Origin: Acidimicrobilacustris europaeus
GTDB taxonomy: Bacteria > Actinomycetota > Acidimicrobiia > Acidimicrobiales > Acidimicrobilacustridaceae
NCBI GenBank assembly: GCA_965194515.1
Contig: OZ239146.1
Coordinates: forward strand, 1,984,001 to 2,048,000
Direction of reading: 5' to 3'
Length of the DNA: 64,000 nucleotides
This document shows, piece by piece, positions 25,891 to 35,143 of this stretch. The position numbers were made by a program, and so were the translations under genes. Position 1 is the first letter of the stretch, and each line of letters begins with the position of its first letter. The notes under the pieces are model-generated. The model was not told the DNA's origin. It saw only the letters and a program-made list of their open reading frames with translations, and did not search any database.

Positions 25891-25908
25891 GCGGCGATCG
25901 ATCGCCGC
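25891..25908. promoter_or_regulatory. 18-bp perfect palindrome in sulfatase leader
   Basis: GCGGCGATCGATCGCCGC, 13 bases upstream of the sulfatase ATG and directly 5' of its RBS. It could be an operator or a 5'-UTR hairpin. Confidence 0.45.
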
Positions 25909-26046
25909 TCCGTATCGACAAGTGTTAGTTCGGCTTGCTGCTTCAGTCAACGACTCAGCGTCGGTTCTACCCGCCATGATCACCTGCGATACGTTCGGAG
26001 CCGTGGGACGTTCCACCTCCAATCAACATGAGAAACCTGAGACCCG

Positions 26047-26502
26047 ATGAGCACACTCGATGAAGTCGGTTCTCATGACAACTGGCGCTGTTGGTTATGC
26101 GATGAACCCGTTGAACCCGAGATGTCGGTTAACGATTCACGCGGTCCCAGCATCGACTCAATGACAACAAAGTCGAAAAGCAAGAACAAAAGTTCAAACG
26201 ACGTTTTCGGCGCCGAACGTCTCGCTCATCGCGACTGCAACACAAAGAAGGGTGCTATTGCTCCTGTTGTGGAGTGGCCCGATCATCTCTTTGTCGTCGA
26301 TCCTGCACCGATCATCGGAAGCGTTGAACGTCTATCGCGCAAAGGTGGCCGCGAGGTCGTTGCTCGGTGCCCTTCGGAACAAGACGCTGATGACGCTTCG
26401 GCATGGCTTCTTGATCGCCTCACCCGACTCGTACCCAGTGCAACGTTTGAAACAGCCATCGAATCAGGCGGGGGCCAATATCTCCTCGTGCTTCGGGCCT
26501 GA
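26047..26502 (+). CDS. HNH-like zinc-site protein, function unknown
   Basis: 151 residues. The N-terminal third, CWLCDEPVEPEMSVND, then SIDSM and ERLAHRDCNTKKGAI, has the CxxC ... LAHxxCNxxKG layout of HNH-nuclease zinc sites. The catalytic His normally found in the DH pair is not evident (SIDSM), so it may be inactive. A Lys/Ser-rich insert separates the halves. The remainder (WPDHLFVVDPAPIIGS..., GREVVARCPSEQDADDASAWLLDRLTRLVP) is unrecognised. Weak RBS. Confidence 0.65.
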   Translation: MSTLDEVGSHDNWRCWLCDEPVEPEMSVNDSRGPSIDSMTTKSKSKNKSSNDVFGAERLAHRDCNTKKGAIAPVVEWPDHLFVVDPAPIIGSVERLSRKGGREVVARCPSEQDADDASAWLLDRLTRLVPSATFETAIESGGGQYLLVLRA

Positions 26503-26515
26503 CGAAAACGACGAC

Positions 26516-26549
26516 AAAGGCGGCCATCGGTTACCCGATGACCGCCCTT
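26516..26549 (-). terminator. Hairpin after first binding-protein gene
   Basis: 15-base arms (13 paired) around loop TTAC, about 35 bp past the stop of the binding-protein gene on the minus strand, with a TTTT eight bases further. Its stem closely resembles the terminator of the upstream paralogue. Confidence 0.7.
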
Positions 26550-26582
26550 GATCACACTGAAAGAGCGCCGTAGCGCCGGGAA

Positions 26583-27974
26583 CTACTGACCAGCTTGTGA
26601 GATCCGGTTCGAATCGAGCTTGGCTCGGTCAACTACCGGACCAGTGAGCTTGATGAGGTATTTCGGATCACACGCCTGCTTGCCAATCGTGGTCGGCAGT
26701 ACCTGTTCGTACTTGGTGCCCGTCAGTTTCACGATGAGGCCACAGTCGCCAGGAATGTTGGCGCCAGGATTGGTCGCTGACTGCAGACCTCCAGCGTCGT
26801 AGCTCGTGACCTTCTTGAGTTCGCCAATTACGCAATCGCTTGTGAGATTCGAACCACAGGCCTTTACGCCTTGGGCCCACAGCAAGAACGCAGCCGATGC
26901 CTGCGCGCTCAAGAGCCCAGTGGTTGCGTTGTTCGCCTTCATGATTTCGAGATACTTCGCTACTGCCGGGATCTTGTCGGCCTGATCAAACGGGAAGTAC
27001 GTCATACGAACGTAGACGTTGTCTCCATTTCCAGAGGTGTTCCACTTCGCGAAGTTTGAATCGTAGAAGTTCGCTTCAAGCATCCACATCGGGCTGTACC
27101 CAATCGCTTTCGCAGCATCGAGCACGTTCTGAAAGTTTGGATTCGGTGAACCGGAGAAATACACAACCTCGGCTCCGCAGTCCTTCAATCGCTGGAGGAA
27201 CGGAGTCCAGTTGGATTCACCACCGATGTTGTACACCTGATCACAAGAGAGGAATGTCCAACCTGCTTGCTTGTACGCGATCACAGCCTTCTCGGTTGAG
27301 TCCTGAGTGGCTGCGTAATTTGCATACATCGTCGCGGCCTTCTTCACTGCTTCTGGATGTTTCTCGGCGAAGATGAATGCGTTGGCTGCACCGTAGTAAT
27401 CGGCCGGATTCGGCGAAGGTTGCACCATCATCGGGCCATTCGCGAATTGCGGTGACACCGTGTAGGTCGGCACTGCGGCAAGCTTGCAGCCGACTCGAAC
27501 CTTCTCCTGAGCCGAATCGAGCGACCAGCCTTCACCCACAAGCATGAAGATCTGCGAACACGCTTCCGTCATGACATTGGAAACATTCATGATCGCGGCG
27601 TCGTAGTACTTGCCAACGACCTGACGTCCGTTGATGCCGCCCTGATCGTTACACCACTTGATCATGGCCCGCATCGCATCGGACATTTCCTTGTTCAAAC
27701 CAGGAGCACCGGCATAACCAGCATCGTCGCCATAACCGATGGTGATGTTGGTGTCGGTGACGCCCTGTGCTGTTGCGCCTTTCGCATCACCGCTCCCGCA
27801 TGGTGAAGCCATCGTGCCAAAGTCAGTCGCCGCCGGCGCCTTGGTCGTTGCGGTTCCACCGGACGAATCGGATCGACCGCCGCCGCACGCAACTGCGAAC
27901 ACGCTTAGAACCGCAACGAGAGCCACTGTCAGCACTGCGACACGCGGCCTACGCGAATGTTTCCCTGCACCCAT
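26583..27974 (-). CDS. ABC transporter substrate-binding lipoprotein, branched-chain amino-acid type
   Basis: About 463 residues. A lipoprotein signal ends AVACGGG; the periplasmic-binding type 1 (LivJ/LivK-like) fold follows: TDTNITIGYGDDAGYAGAPGL, MKYYD-type GRQVVGKYYDAA, VYFSGSPNPNFQNVLDAAKAIGY. ATG 27974 has AAGGGGA at proper spacing. Strong identity to the next gene upstream marks a tandem duplication. No permease or ATPase is beside it, so it must use a remote partner or act as a sensor. Ligand unknown. Confidence 0.85.
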   Translation of the reverse strand: MGAGKHSRRPRVAVLTVALVAVLSVFAVACGGGRSDSSGGTATTKAPAATDFGTMASPCGSGDAKGATAQGVTDTNITIGYGDDAGYAGAPGLNKEMSDAMRAMIKWCNDQGGINGRQVVGKYYDAAIMNVSNVMTEACSQIFMLVGEGWSLDSAQEKVRVGCKLAAVPTYTVSPQFANGPMMVQPSPNPADYYGAANAFIFAEKHPEAVKKAATMYANYAATQDSTEKAVIAYKQAGWTFLSCDQVYNIGGESNWTPFLQRLKDCGAEVVYFSGSPNPNFQNVLDAAKAIGYSPMWMLEANFYDSNFAKWNTSGNGDNVYVRMTYFPFDQADKIPAVAKYLEIMKANNATTGLLSAQASAAFLLWAQGVKACGSNLTSDCVIGELKKVTSYDAGGLQSATNPGANIPGDCGLIVKLTGTKYEQVLPTTIGKQACDPKYLIKLTGPVVDRAKLDSNRISQAGQ

Positions 27975-28090
27975 GAACTTCCCCTTTGGTTTCCGAAGAC
28001 TGACAGTAGACCTCCCGAACACACACAACAGAGCGATCCGATACTTCCGTGTGCGGTGAAGTCGTTGTTGCGATCGTCCGCAAAACCGAC

Positions 28091-28124
28091 AAGGGCGGCC
28101 ACCAGTTTCCCGGTGACCGCCCTT
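28091..28124 (-). terminator. Hairpin after second binding-protein gene
   Basis: AAGGGCGGCCACC and GGTGACCGCCCTT (12 of 13 paired), loop AGTTTCCC, 33 bp past the stop of the upstream paralogue. The stem nearly matches the hairpin at 26516-26549, showing the terminator was duplicated with the gene. Confidence 0.75.
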
Positions 28125-28157
28125 CATCAGTTCTGCATGACGCCGAAGCGTCAGGAA

Positions 28158-29576
28158 TTACTTCGCTACCTGCGAAATGCGATTGGCATCAAGCTTGGCG
28201 GCGTCGACAACCGGGCCGGTAACGCTGCCGATGAACTTCGGCGAGCATTCCATCTGGCCCTTCTTTGAGGGAGCTACCTGGGTGTATTCCGTTCCCTTGA
28301 GCTGGACAAGCATGCCGCAGTCAGGAGGAAGGTTTGCGCCCGGATCAGCGTTGGAGTGAAGTCCGCCGCCGTCCCATTCGTTGATGGCCTTGAGCTTTCC
28401 CATCACGCAATCGCTGGTGAGGGTGCTTCCGCACTCCTGTGCAGCCGATGCCCAAAGGAGGAAGTTCGTGGTGGCCTGTGCTCCAAGAAGACCGGTCTTG
28501 CCGCCCGATGCCTTGATGAGGTCAAGGTATTGCTGAACGGCGGGGTGTTCCGAAGCCTGCTCGAACGGGTAGAACGCCATGCGCACGTACACGTTGTCGG
28601 CGTTGCCAGCAGTGTTCCACTTCGCAAAGGTCGGGTCGTAGAAGTTTGCATCCGTGTACCACTTCGGCGTGAAGTTGATGGCCTTTGCGGCATCAAGAAC
28701 GTTCTGGAAGTTGGGAGCAGGTGAACCAGAGAAGAACACAACCTCTGCGCCGCAATCCTTCAGACGCTGAACGAACGGTGTCCAGTTGGACTCGCCACCG
28801 ATGTTGTAGGTCTGTTCACAGTCAAGGAAGTTCCAGCCTGCGGTCGTGAACGAGGTCTTGGCCTTGTCGGTGGAGTCCTTGGTTGCTGCATAGTTCGCAG
28901 TGAAGATCGCTGCCTTCTTCACAGCTTCCGGGAAGAGACCAGCAAGCTGGTAAGCACCGGCAAGCGGGGTCTTGTCGACCGGGTTCGGAACGGCCTGCAC
29001 CATGAGGGGACCGTTGGCGAATGCAGCGCTCACCGAATAGGTGGGAACTGAAGCCATCTTGCAACCAAGACGGGTCTGTTCCTGCACGGAGTCGAGCGAG
29101 AAACCTTGACCAACGAGCATGAAGACCTGTGTGCAGGCTTCAGTCATGCGGTTGTTGGCTTCCATGATCGCGGCGTCGTAGTACTTGCCCGTGATCTGAC
29201 GACCGTTGATGCCACCCTGATCGTTGCACCACTTGATCATGGCCTTCATGGCGTCGGACATTTCCTTGTTGAGGCCAGGAGCTGCTGCGTAACCCGCATC
29301 GTCTCCGTAACCAATGGTGATCGAGGTGTCGGTGACACCCTGCTGGGTTGCGCCCTTTGCGTCACCCGCGCCACAAGGCGAATCAAGGGTGCCAAAGCCT
29401 GACGAGGTCGACTTTGCTGTGGTGTTGGTGCTTCCATCCGATGAATCGGATCGGCCGCCACCGCAAGCGGCAGCAAAGATGCTGAGCACGGCGACGAGCG
29501 CCACAACCAACACCACGCCACGTGAGCGGCGCTTTGGTCGGCTATCCACCGACGCAGTTCCATTGCCTTTAGGCAC
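28158..29576 (-). CDS. ABC transporter substrate-binding lipoprotein, paralogue
   Basis: About 472 residues, same architecture as its downstream neighbour: basic N terminus, hydrophobic helix, lipobox AAACGGG, then TDTSITIGYGDDAGYAAAPGL and VFFSGSPAPNFQNVLDAAKAINF. GTG 29576 is preferred as start because AAAGGGGA precedes it at the same spacing as in the paralogue; a TTG 12 codons upstream is the alternative. The binding-site region differs enough (LAGAYQLAGLFPEAVKKA) that ligands may differ. Confidence 0.85.
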   Translation of the reverse strand: MPKGNGTASVDSRPKRRSRGVVLVVALVAVLSIFAAACGGGRSDSSDGSTNTTAKSTSSGFGTLDSPCGAGDAKGATQQGVTDTSITIGYGDDAGYAAAPGLNKEMSDAMKAMIKWCNDQGGINGRQITGKYYDAAIMEANNRMTEACTQVFMLVGQGFSLDSVQEQTRLGCKMASVPTYSVSAAFANGPLMVQAVPNPVDKTPLAGAYQLAGLFPEAVKKAAIFTANYAATKDSTDKAKTSFTTAGWNFLDCEQTYNIGGESNWTPFVQRLKDCGAEVVFFSGSPAPNFQNVLDAAKAINFTPKWYTDANFYDPTFAKWNTAGNADNVYVRMAFYPFEQASEHPAVQQYLDLIKASGGKTGLLGAQATTNFLLWASAAQECGSTLTSDCVMGKLKAINEWDGGGLHSNADPGANLPPDCGMLVQLKGTEYTQVAPSKKGQMECSPKFIGSVTGPVVDAAKLDANRISQVAK

Positions 29577-29777
29577 TGATTTCCCCTTTGTAGATGACTG
29601 GAATCCCGACAAACGTCGGATGGTTCACTCGGTACAGCAAGTAGAACCGGACTACGGCGCACTCGAACGAATGCAGGGTCGGTCATAGAGATCTTCCCTA
29701 AGCCGCCACCGAGGTGACGACAGGCACAAACATTACTGTCCCTATTCGGAAGTGACAAGCGTCATGCCCCGAAAGTG

Positions 29778-29798
29778 CCGGGATTTGAGCGATCCCGG
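29778..29798 (-). terminator. Hairpin after MFS gene
   Basis: CCGGGAT, 7-base loop, ATCCCGG, 14 bp beyond the MFS stop on the minus strand. No T-run, so efficiency is uncertain. Confidence 0.45.
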
Positions 29799-29811
29799 GC
29801 CCCGTCGCCAC

Positions 29812-31374
29812 TTATGCGTCTTCGAGCTCTGGCCATTCGCCGGGATGCGGGGCTTCTTGTGACTCCAGATCGGGCAGGAAGACGAATGCTGCGATCGATC
29901 CGACGAGGGCGACACCGGCACAAACGAAGCATGCAAGTCGCATTCCTTGCATGAAGGAGTCTGAGGCCGCCGCTTCGAACAGCTGCTTCACCTCGTCAGG
30001 GGCTTGGGAGGCCACGATGATGGCGGCCGCCATTGATGCCTTAGCGGCGGCGACTGCATCGGCGGGAACCTGCGGGAACTTCGTGAGGAACTCGCCAATC
30101 TTGGGCGCGTAGACCGAAGCAAACACGCTTCCGACAACCGCTACTCCGAGGGTTCCACCAACTTCACGTGTGGTGTCGTTGACTGCTGCACCAGCGCCAG
30201 CCTTCTCCTTCGGTAGCGAAGACATGACAGCAGCGGTCGATGGAGACGTAACCAGTGAGAGTCCGGTTGCGATGAACGCCATCGAAATCACCACTGGTCC
30301 GAAGTACGCGGTATCGGCGTCGCAAAAGCCAATGATGATGAATCCGATCATCATCGTGAGCAGACCAGTACCGACGACGCGGCGCGGTCCGAATTTCAAC
30401 GCCAACCGTGCAGCATTCGGCGCGGTGATTGCGGCGAAGATTGCAAACGGCAACGTGTGTAGGCCCGCCGACAACGTTGAGTAACCGCGCACGAATTGGA
30501 AGTACTGCGTGACGATGAAGATAAACCCGAAGAGGGTGAAGAATGCCGCTGCGATTGCGCCGGCAGCTGCACTGAAGCGCGCAATACGGAATACACGGAC
30601 ATCGAGCAATGGGTTTTCGCGGCGAAGCTCGTACCAAACAAAGAACGCCAGCAGCGCCGCCGAACCGATGAATCCACCGAGCGTCCTGAATGATGTCCAA
30701 CCAGCATGCGGTCCTTCGATCACGGTGTAGACGAGAAGGCCAATAGCAAGGATTGATGTAATCGTTCCGACCCGATCGAATGCACCGGCATCGGGATCTT
30801 TCGACGAAGGCACGAGAAACCAACCGGCAAGTAGTGCAATCGCAACAATGGGAACGTTGACAAGAAAGATCGAACCCCACCAGAAGTGCTCGAGAAGCAA
30901 GCCGCCGGTGACGGGTCCGAAAGCAACCGCCATACCGGAAACGGCTGACCATGCACCGATGGCCTTTGCTCGTTCGGTTGGATCAGTAAAGACATTGGTG
31001 AGAATCGCAAGCGTTGCAGGAAAGACGAGCGCTGCTCCGATACCCATTGCCCCACGAGCGGCGATGAGTTGGCCTGAACTGGTTGCGAATGCTCCCCAAA
31101 CGGACATCGCGGCAAAGATCACGAGCCCAATTTGCATCGTCCCTTTTCGACCGAGACGATCGCCAAGTCCACCTGCGGCGAGTAGCAAACCAGCAAAGAC
31201 CAAGCTGTAGGCATCGACGATCCACTGGAGTTCTGTCGTGGACGCGCCCAGGTCACGACTGAGCGTTGGCAGTGCCACGTTCACGATCGTGTTGTCGACG
31301 ACAACGAGAAACACGCTCAGCGCAAGTACAACAAGAATCCACCATCGACGGCGGTAGACGGTTTCTGCATTCAT
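29812..31374 (-). CDS. MFS drug:H+ antiporter, DHA2 (14-helix) family
   Basis: About 520 residues with 14 hydrophobic segments. DHA2 marks are visible: motif D1-like LDNTIVNVALP is here VVDNTIVNVALP in helix 1, and motif A GDRLGRKGTM lies between helices 2 and 3. ATG 31374 has GGAG seven bases upstream; a longer reading from 31440 would run into the operator. Divergent from a TetR gene across a large dyad, the classic repressor/efflux pair. Substrates not predictable. Confidence 0.9.
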   Translation of the reverse strand: MNAETVYRRRWWILVVLALSVFLVVVDNTIVNVALPTLSRDLGASTTELQWIVDAYSLVFAGLLLAAGGLGDRLGRKGTMQIGLVIFAAMSVWGAFATSSGQLIAARGAMGIGAALVFPATLAILTNVFTDPTERAKAIGAWSAVSGMAVAFGPVTGGLLLEHFWWGSIFLVNVPIVAIALLAGWFLVPSSKDPDAGAFDRVGTITSILAIGLLVYTVIEGPHAGWTSFRTLGGFIGSAALLAFFVWYELRRENPLLDVRVFRIARFSAAAGAIAAAFFTLFGFIFIVTQYFQFVRGYSTLSAGLHTLPFAIFAAITAPNAARLALKFGPRRVVGTGLLTMMIGFIIIGFCDADTAYFGPVVISMAFIATGLSLVTSPSTAAVMSSLPKEKAGAGAAVNDTTREVGGTLGVAVVGSVFASVYAPKIGEFLTKFPQVPADAVAAAKASMAAAIIVASQAPDEVKQLFEAAASDSFMQGMRLACFVCAGVALVGSIAAFVFLPDLESQEAPHPGEWPELEDA

Positions 31375-31406
31375 CGGGAGCTCCAAGGGCAAACGGGCGA
31401 AACGCA

Positions 31407-31452
31407 GACTATAGAACGATGATCCACAGAAGTGGAACATTGACCTATAGTC
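31407..31452. promoter_or_regulatory. Nested 46-bp dyad between MFS and TetR genes
   Basis: Outer arms GACTATAG and CTATAGTC and inner arms TCCAC-AGAA-GTGGA share exactly one centre (31429.5). It covers most of the 83-bp divergent spacer and ends six bases before the TetR ATG, so a dimer pair bound here could repress both genes. Confidence 0.65.
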
Positions 31453-31457
31453 GCTTT

Positions 31458-32102
31458 ATGGCTATGGCGAAACGCTCCACCTCAGCGCCCCTGCGCCACC
31501 GAACCCCCTCCCTAGAGGTCACGAGTTCGATCGTTGAGGCAGCGCTCGCAATCATCGGGTCCGATGGGCCTGACTCCGTAACGGTGCGTCGTCTTGCCTC
31601 CGAAGCCGGCGTTGCCCCCATGAGCATCTACAACCACTTCGGCGATATGCACGGCGTTTTCGATGCCGTGTTCGAACACGGATTCACCGAGTTGGCCGGG
31701 GCCCTGCGTGCATCGACAACTTCCAGCCACCCCGTCCTTGCGATCCAAGAAATGGGAAGCGCCTACCGACGCTTCGCTCTTGAGAACCCCGACACTTATG
31801 CCGTCATGTTTCTTCGCGTGGTTCCCGGTTTTGAGGCCTCTGACGAATCGTTTCTGGCTGCGGCTCACTCCTTTGAGGAATTGAGCACTGCAGTGCAACG
31901 CGCCATCGACACTCAGCACTTTCTCCCCGGAGACGCTGCGATCGTGGCTCAAGAAATTTGGGCGGCGTGCCATGGAGCAGTTGCTTTAGAAATTCTTGAA
32001 ATGTGCGTATTCGCCGATCCAACAGAGACGTACAACGGGCTTTTGGTTTCGCTACTGCGCGGGCTTCTACTCAATCCAGGGGAATCTGCAGTACTCGCCT
32101 AA
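31458..32102 (+). CDS. TetR-family repressor
   Basis: 214 residues. HTH: IIGSDGPDSVTVRRLASEAGVAPMSIYNHFGDMHGVFDAVFEHGF. The C-terminal domain (YRRFALENPDTYAVMFLRVVPGFEAS) matches the TetR_C_33-type WHG region. Two ATGs six bases apart (31458, 31464) are possible. It is placed to control the divergent MFS pump. Its 3' end overlaps the cupin gene on the other strand by about 30 bp. Confidence 0.88.
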   Translation: MAMAKRSTSAPLRHRTPSLEVTSSIVEAALAIIGSDGPDSVTVRRLASEAGVAPMSIYNHFGDMHGVFDAVFEHGFTELAGALRASTTSSHPVLAIQEMGSAYRRFALENPDTYAVMFLRVVPGFEASDESFLAAAHSFEELSTAVQRAIDTQHFLPGDAAIVAQEIWAACHGAVALEILEMCVFADPTETYNGLLVSLLRGLLLNPGESAVLA

Positions 32103-32436
32103 CGCCAGGTTCGAGTTCAGTGACATGGCCTTTGCCATGTTCGTCTTCAGCCAAGACAACACTGCCTGCAGGCAACGTTCGAGTTTCGCCGTCACTTGCG
32201 GTGATCCGAACCCAGCCGTCGAGAAACACAACGAACTGCCGACGCGGAGCGTTGTGCGGTGCCGGCACCTGATCAACCGCCTGCACCGTGAGGAACTGCA
32301 TATTGGCGACATTGACTCCAGGAGAAACCCAAAGTTCGGCGACACCGTGTTCGGCAGGATTCACCACTCGATCGAGGGTCACTTCTTCAAAGTGACTCTC
32401 ACCATGAGCGTCCGCCCAGATTCGCAAATAGTCCAC
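32071..32436 (-). CDS. Small cupin-domain protein
   Basis: About 121 residues, single cupin barrel: HNAPRRQFVVFLDGWVRITASDGETRTLPAGSVVLAEDEHGKGH. The motif has fewer His than metal cupins (HNAP, EDEHGKGH). GTG 32436 starts inside the stop of the NRAMP-like gene (TAGTG) and is preferred; an ATG 18 bases upstream is possible. Third gene of the MgtE-sensor/NRAMP unit. Role unknown. Confidence 0.75.
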   Translation of the reverse strand: MDYLRIWADAHGESHFEEVTLDRVVNPAEHGVAELWVSPGVNVANMQFLTVQAVDQVPAPHNAPRRQFVVFLDGWVRITASDGETRTLPAGSVVLAEDEHGKGHVTELEPGVRRVLQIPLD

Positions 32437-33725
32437 TACGAGAACCCGATCCATCCAGCGACCGTCTGCATCAATACGACCACCGCGAGAATCGCAATTA
32501 CGACAACGCAGACAAGTGCTGCAGCTTTGAGCTTGGGGCCGTTTGCCGCATTACCGAGAACAGATCGACGATTCGCCAAGATCAAAATGAAAATCAAAAT
32601 GATTGGCGTGATCAGACCATTGACCACCTGCATGTTGATCAGCAACGAAATGAGATTGCCCGGCAATAGCGCGACCGACGCGCCAATCACGATGAGCGCA
32701 GTGAACAAGCCCATGAATAGCGGTGCTTCACGGAAGGTCTTCGACACCGAACGTTCAACACCGACCGCTTCGGCCACCGCATACGAAGTCGCCAACGGCA
32801 CCACCGCTGCCGCAAGCGCCGAGGCCCCAAGGAGGCCGATGCCAAAGAGGATTTGCGCGGCCGAACCAGCAACAGGTTCAAGCGCTTGGGCGGCTTCCTT
32901 GGCCGATTCCAGCGGACCAGAGCCACCAATTGCGGCCGCAGTCGCAATGATGATCGCCATCGAAATGATGTTGGCGAACACTGCGCCAGTAATGGTGTCG
33001 ATTCGCACCATTCGGTATTCCTCTGGCCCACTGCCGCTATCGGCCACTGCTGCTGCTTGATACAGCTGCATATACGGAGTGATGGTCGTACCAATAAGCG
33101 CGACAACCAAGAAGAGAAACTCCTTCGTTCCGAGCAAGTGCGGAATAAAGGTGTTGCTTGCGACCTCGCCCCAATCGGGCTTTCCGAGAATTGCCGCAAT
33201 GGGGTAGGTGATGAACGCGAGACCGAGAAGCAGAAAGACCCTCTCGGCGTATCGATAGTTCCCGAAAACGACCACCGCCCAGATGGCAACAGCGCCAATC
33301 GGAATCGAGATGTAACGCGAGACACCGAAAAGTTCGAACGCGGCACCAATGCCAGCGAACTCTGAGACGACAAGACCAAGGTTTGCAATGAGCAAACAGA
33401 CAATGGCGAACGCCGACGCACGCAAAGGGAACTGTTCGCGAATGAGCGACATCAGGCCTTCGCCGGTATGGGCACCAAGACGCGCTGACATTTCCTGAAC
33501 GATGACCAGCGCAATCGTGACGAGCAACATCACGAAAAGTGTTCGGTACCCAAACTGGGAACCCGCCGAGGCATAGGTAGCGATACCGCCGGCGTCGTTG
33601 CCCGCATTGGCAGCGATAAGTCCGGGGCCAAGAACTGCGAGCCACACCATCCAGCGTCGACGTCGCTTGGGCGCGGGGGGTCGCGCTCCAGTCGACTTCG
33701 CGGGGTCGTTGATCGGCTCGGTCAT
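32436..33725 (-). CDS. NRAMP-family divalent metal transporter (non-canonical site)
   Basis: 429 residues with about 11 transmembrane segments and the NRAMP layout. The first helix reads GLIAANAGNDAGG where canonical Mn/Fe transporters have DPGN, and helix 6 reads GTTITPYMQLY where canonical ones have MPH. Loss of both metal-site motifs, including the soft methionine, is the pattern linked to NRAMP-related Mg2+ transporters and other divergent members (family knowledge). It lies 11 bases after a soluble MgtE-sensor gene, which supports Mg2+ or a Mg-controlled substrate (inference). Confidence 0.82.
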   Translation of the reverse strand: MTEPINDPAKSTGARPPAPKRRRRWMVWLAVLGPGLIAANAGNDAGGIATYASAGSQFGYRTLFVMLLVTIALVIVQEMSARLGAHTGEGLMSLIREQFPLRASAFAIVCLLIANLGLVVSEFAGIGAAFELFGVSRYISIPIGAVAIWAVVVFGNYRYAERVFLLLGLAFITYPIAAILGKPDWGEVASNTFIPHLLGTKEFLFLVVALIGTTITPYMQLYQAAAVADSGSGPEEYRMVRIDTITGAVFANIISMAIIIATAAAIGGSGPLESAKEAAQALEPVAGSAAQILFGIGLLGASALAAAVVPLATSYAVAEAVGVERSVSKTFREAPLFMGLFTALIVIGASVALLPGNLISLLINMQVVNGLITPIILIFILILANRRSVLGNAANGPKLKAAALVCVVVIAILAVVVLMQTVAGWIGFS

Positions 33726-33736
33726 GACAACTCAGC

Positions 33737-35071
33737 TCAGGCGAGCAATCGCGTGAAGGGTCGGCGGTTGGACTCGTGCTGCGGAATAAGCGCATCGACA
33801 ACATCGTCAGCGAGAATTCGACCGATTGGGCGGGTTTGCTCATCGACAACAACGATCGATGATCCGCGATTCTCTACAAACGACTCGATGACGTCTTCGA
33901 TGGGCGCTTCAACGGTGACAGTCACTGGCCACGGCGATCCGATAAGCGAACGAAGCGTGTCGTCGGGGCTCGCCATGAAGAGGTCGATCATCAAGATGTC
34001 ATCGAGCAGTGTTCCGTCACCGTCGAGAACCAGAACGGACTCGAGTCGGGCAATGTCTTCTGCTTCTTCAAGGCGCTGACGAGCTTCGGTAACGGTGAGA
34101 TCGGCGTCGAACATAAACAGCGCAGTGGTCATGAGACCGCCCGCTGTTTCTTCGTCGTAACCCACCAATCGAACTAAGACTTCGGCGTCTTCCTTGTCCA
34201 TCACTGCCAGAAGTTCGTTACGTGTTTCGTCGTCGAGACCTCGAAGTGCCTCGGCCGCCTCGTCGGGCTCCATCTCGGCCAGCAACGACGCCGCCTGTTC
34301 TGGATCGGCATCTCGAAGAAGCACCGAGAGTTCATCGGGCTCCATTTCCTCAAGTGCATCGGCAGCCGTCTCGGCATCGAGAGCAGCGAGAAGTTCCTGA
34401 CGCTGCGATCGACCGAGTTCTTCGAGAAGGTCAGCGAGTTCGCCAGGACGAAGTCGGCGGAGCTCGCTGTTCGCACGACTCAAGCGCACCGGTTCACCGG
34501 GATCGGAGAACGGTTGAATCGCGGCCCAGTCGATGACCCGATCGGGATGGGGACGCACTCGCCAGCGCGCCGGACCAAGGCGACGTGCCAAGGTGGAGAA
34601 CCCAACGTCGGCTCCCACCAACCGGTAGCCGCCACCAACACGAGCAAGGAACAGATCGGCAGCACGAAAAACGCGCACACCGTCGACATCGACCATCTGA
34701 TGGTCAATCACATCGTCGACAAGTTTCACTTCGTTGTCACGTCGAGCAAAATCGCGAAGATCCACCTTTGCTGAACGCAGCACAATGCGGCGTTGTTCAA
34801 GTTCGCCGATCTTGTCGGCTGATACCCACGTGAGCTGACGACCAACGCGAACAACAAGCCCGGTGAGCGGCGGATACGGCTCGCCTTCCCAACGAACAAC
34901 GAGATCTACAAGTCGTCCCACTTCGATGCCAGAAGAATGCACGACTGGCGCGCCAGTGAGTCCCGACACAGAGAGAAGGGACTCGGCAACTGCCTCAAGG
35001 GCGAGAAGGCGCTTTGTTCGTTGCTTGCGGCGCTGCGCTATGGCACGCGGGGCATTGAGTGTCTGCGGCAT
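33737..35071 (-). CDS. Soluble PRC-barrel/MgtE-N/CBS-pair protein
   Basis: 444 residues without transmembrane segments. Residues about 40-190 hold two PRC-barrel-like halves (VHSSGIEVGRLVDLVVRW and VDDVIDHQMVDVDGVRVFRA). Residues about 205-300 are MgtE N-domain repeats (ADLLEELGRSQRQELLAALD, ADALEEMEPDELSVLLRDADPEQAASLLAEMEPDEAAEAL). CBS repeats follow to about 430 (GSSIVVVDEQTRPIGRI). In MgtE these domains bind Mg2+ and gate the channel; here the channel domain is missing and an NRAMP-like transporter follows. RBS GGAG six bases before ATG. First structural gene after a leader ORF. Confidence 0.85.
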   Translation of the reverse strand: MPQTLNAPRAIAQRRKQRTKRLLALEAVAESLLSVSGLTGAPVVHSSGIEVGRLVDLVVRWEGEPYPPLTGLVVRVGRQLTWVSADKIGELEQRRIVLRSAKVDLRDFARRDNEVKLVDDVIDHQMVDVDGVRVFRAADLFLARVGGGYRLVGADVGFSTLARRLGPARWRVRPHPDRVIDWAAIQPFSDPGEPVRLSRANSELRRLRPGELADLLEELGRSQRQELLAALDAETAADALEEMEPDELSVLLRDADPEQAASLLAEMEPDEAAEALRGLDDETRNELLAVMDKEDAEVLVRLVGYDEETAGGLMTTALFMFDADLTVTEARQRLEEAEDIARLESVLVLDGDGTLLDDILMIDLFMASPDDTLRSLIGSPWPVTVTVEAPIEDVIESFVENRGSSIVVVDEQTRPIGRILADDVVDALIPQHESNRRPFTRLLA

Positions 35072-35143
35072 GACGATCTCCGGAAGAGGGAAGTGGACGG
35101 ACTACGCCATCCCCACCTCACGGTCCGCGGCATACGTGGACTA

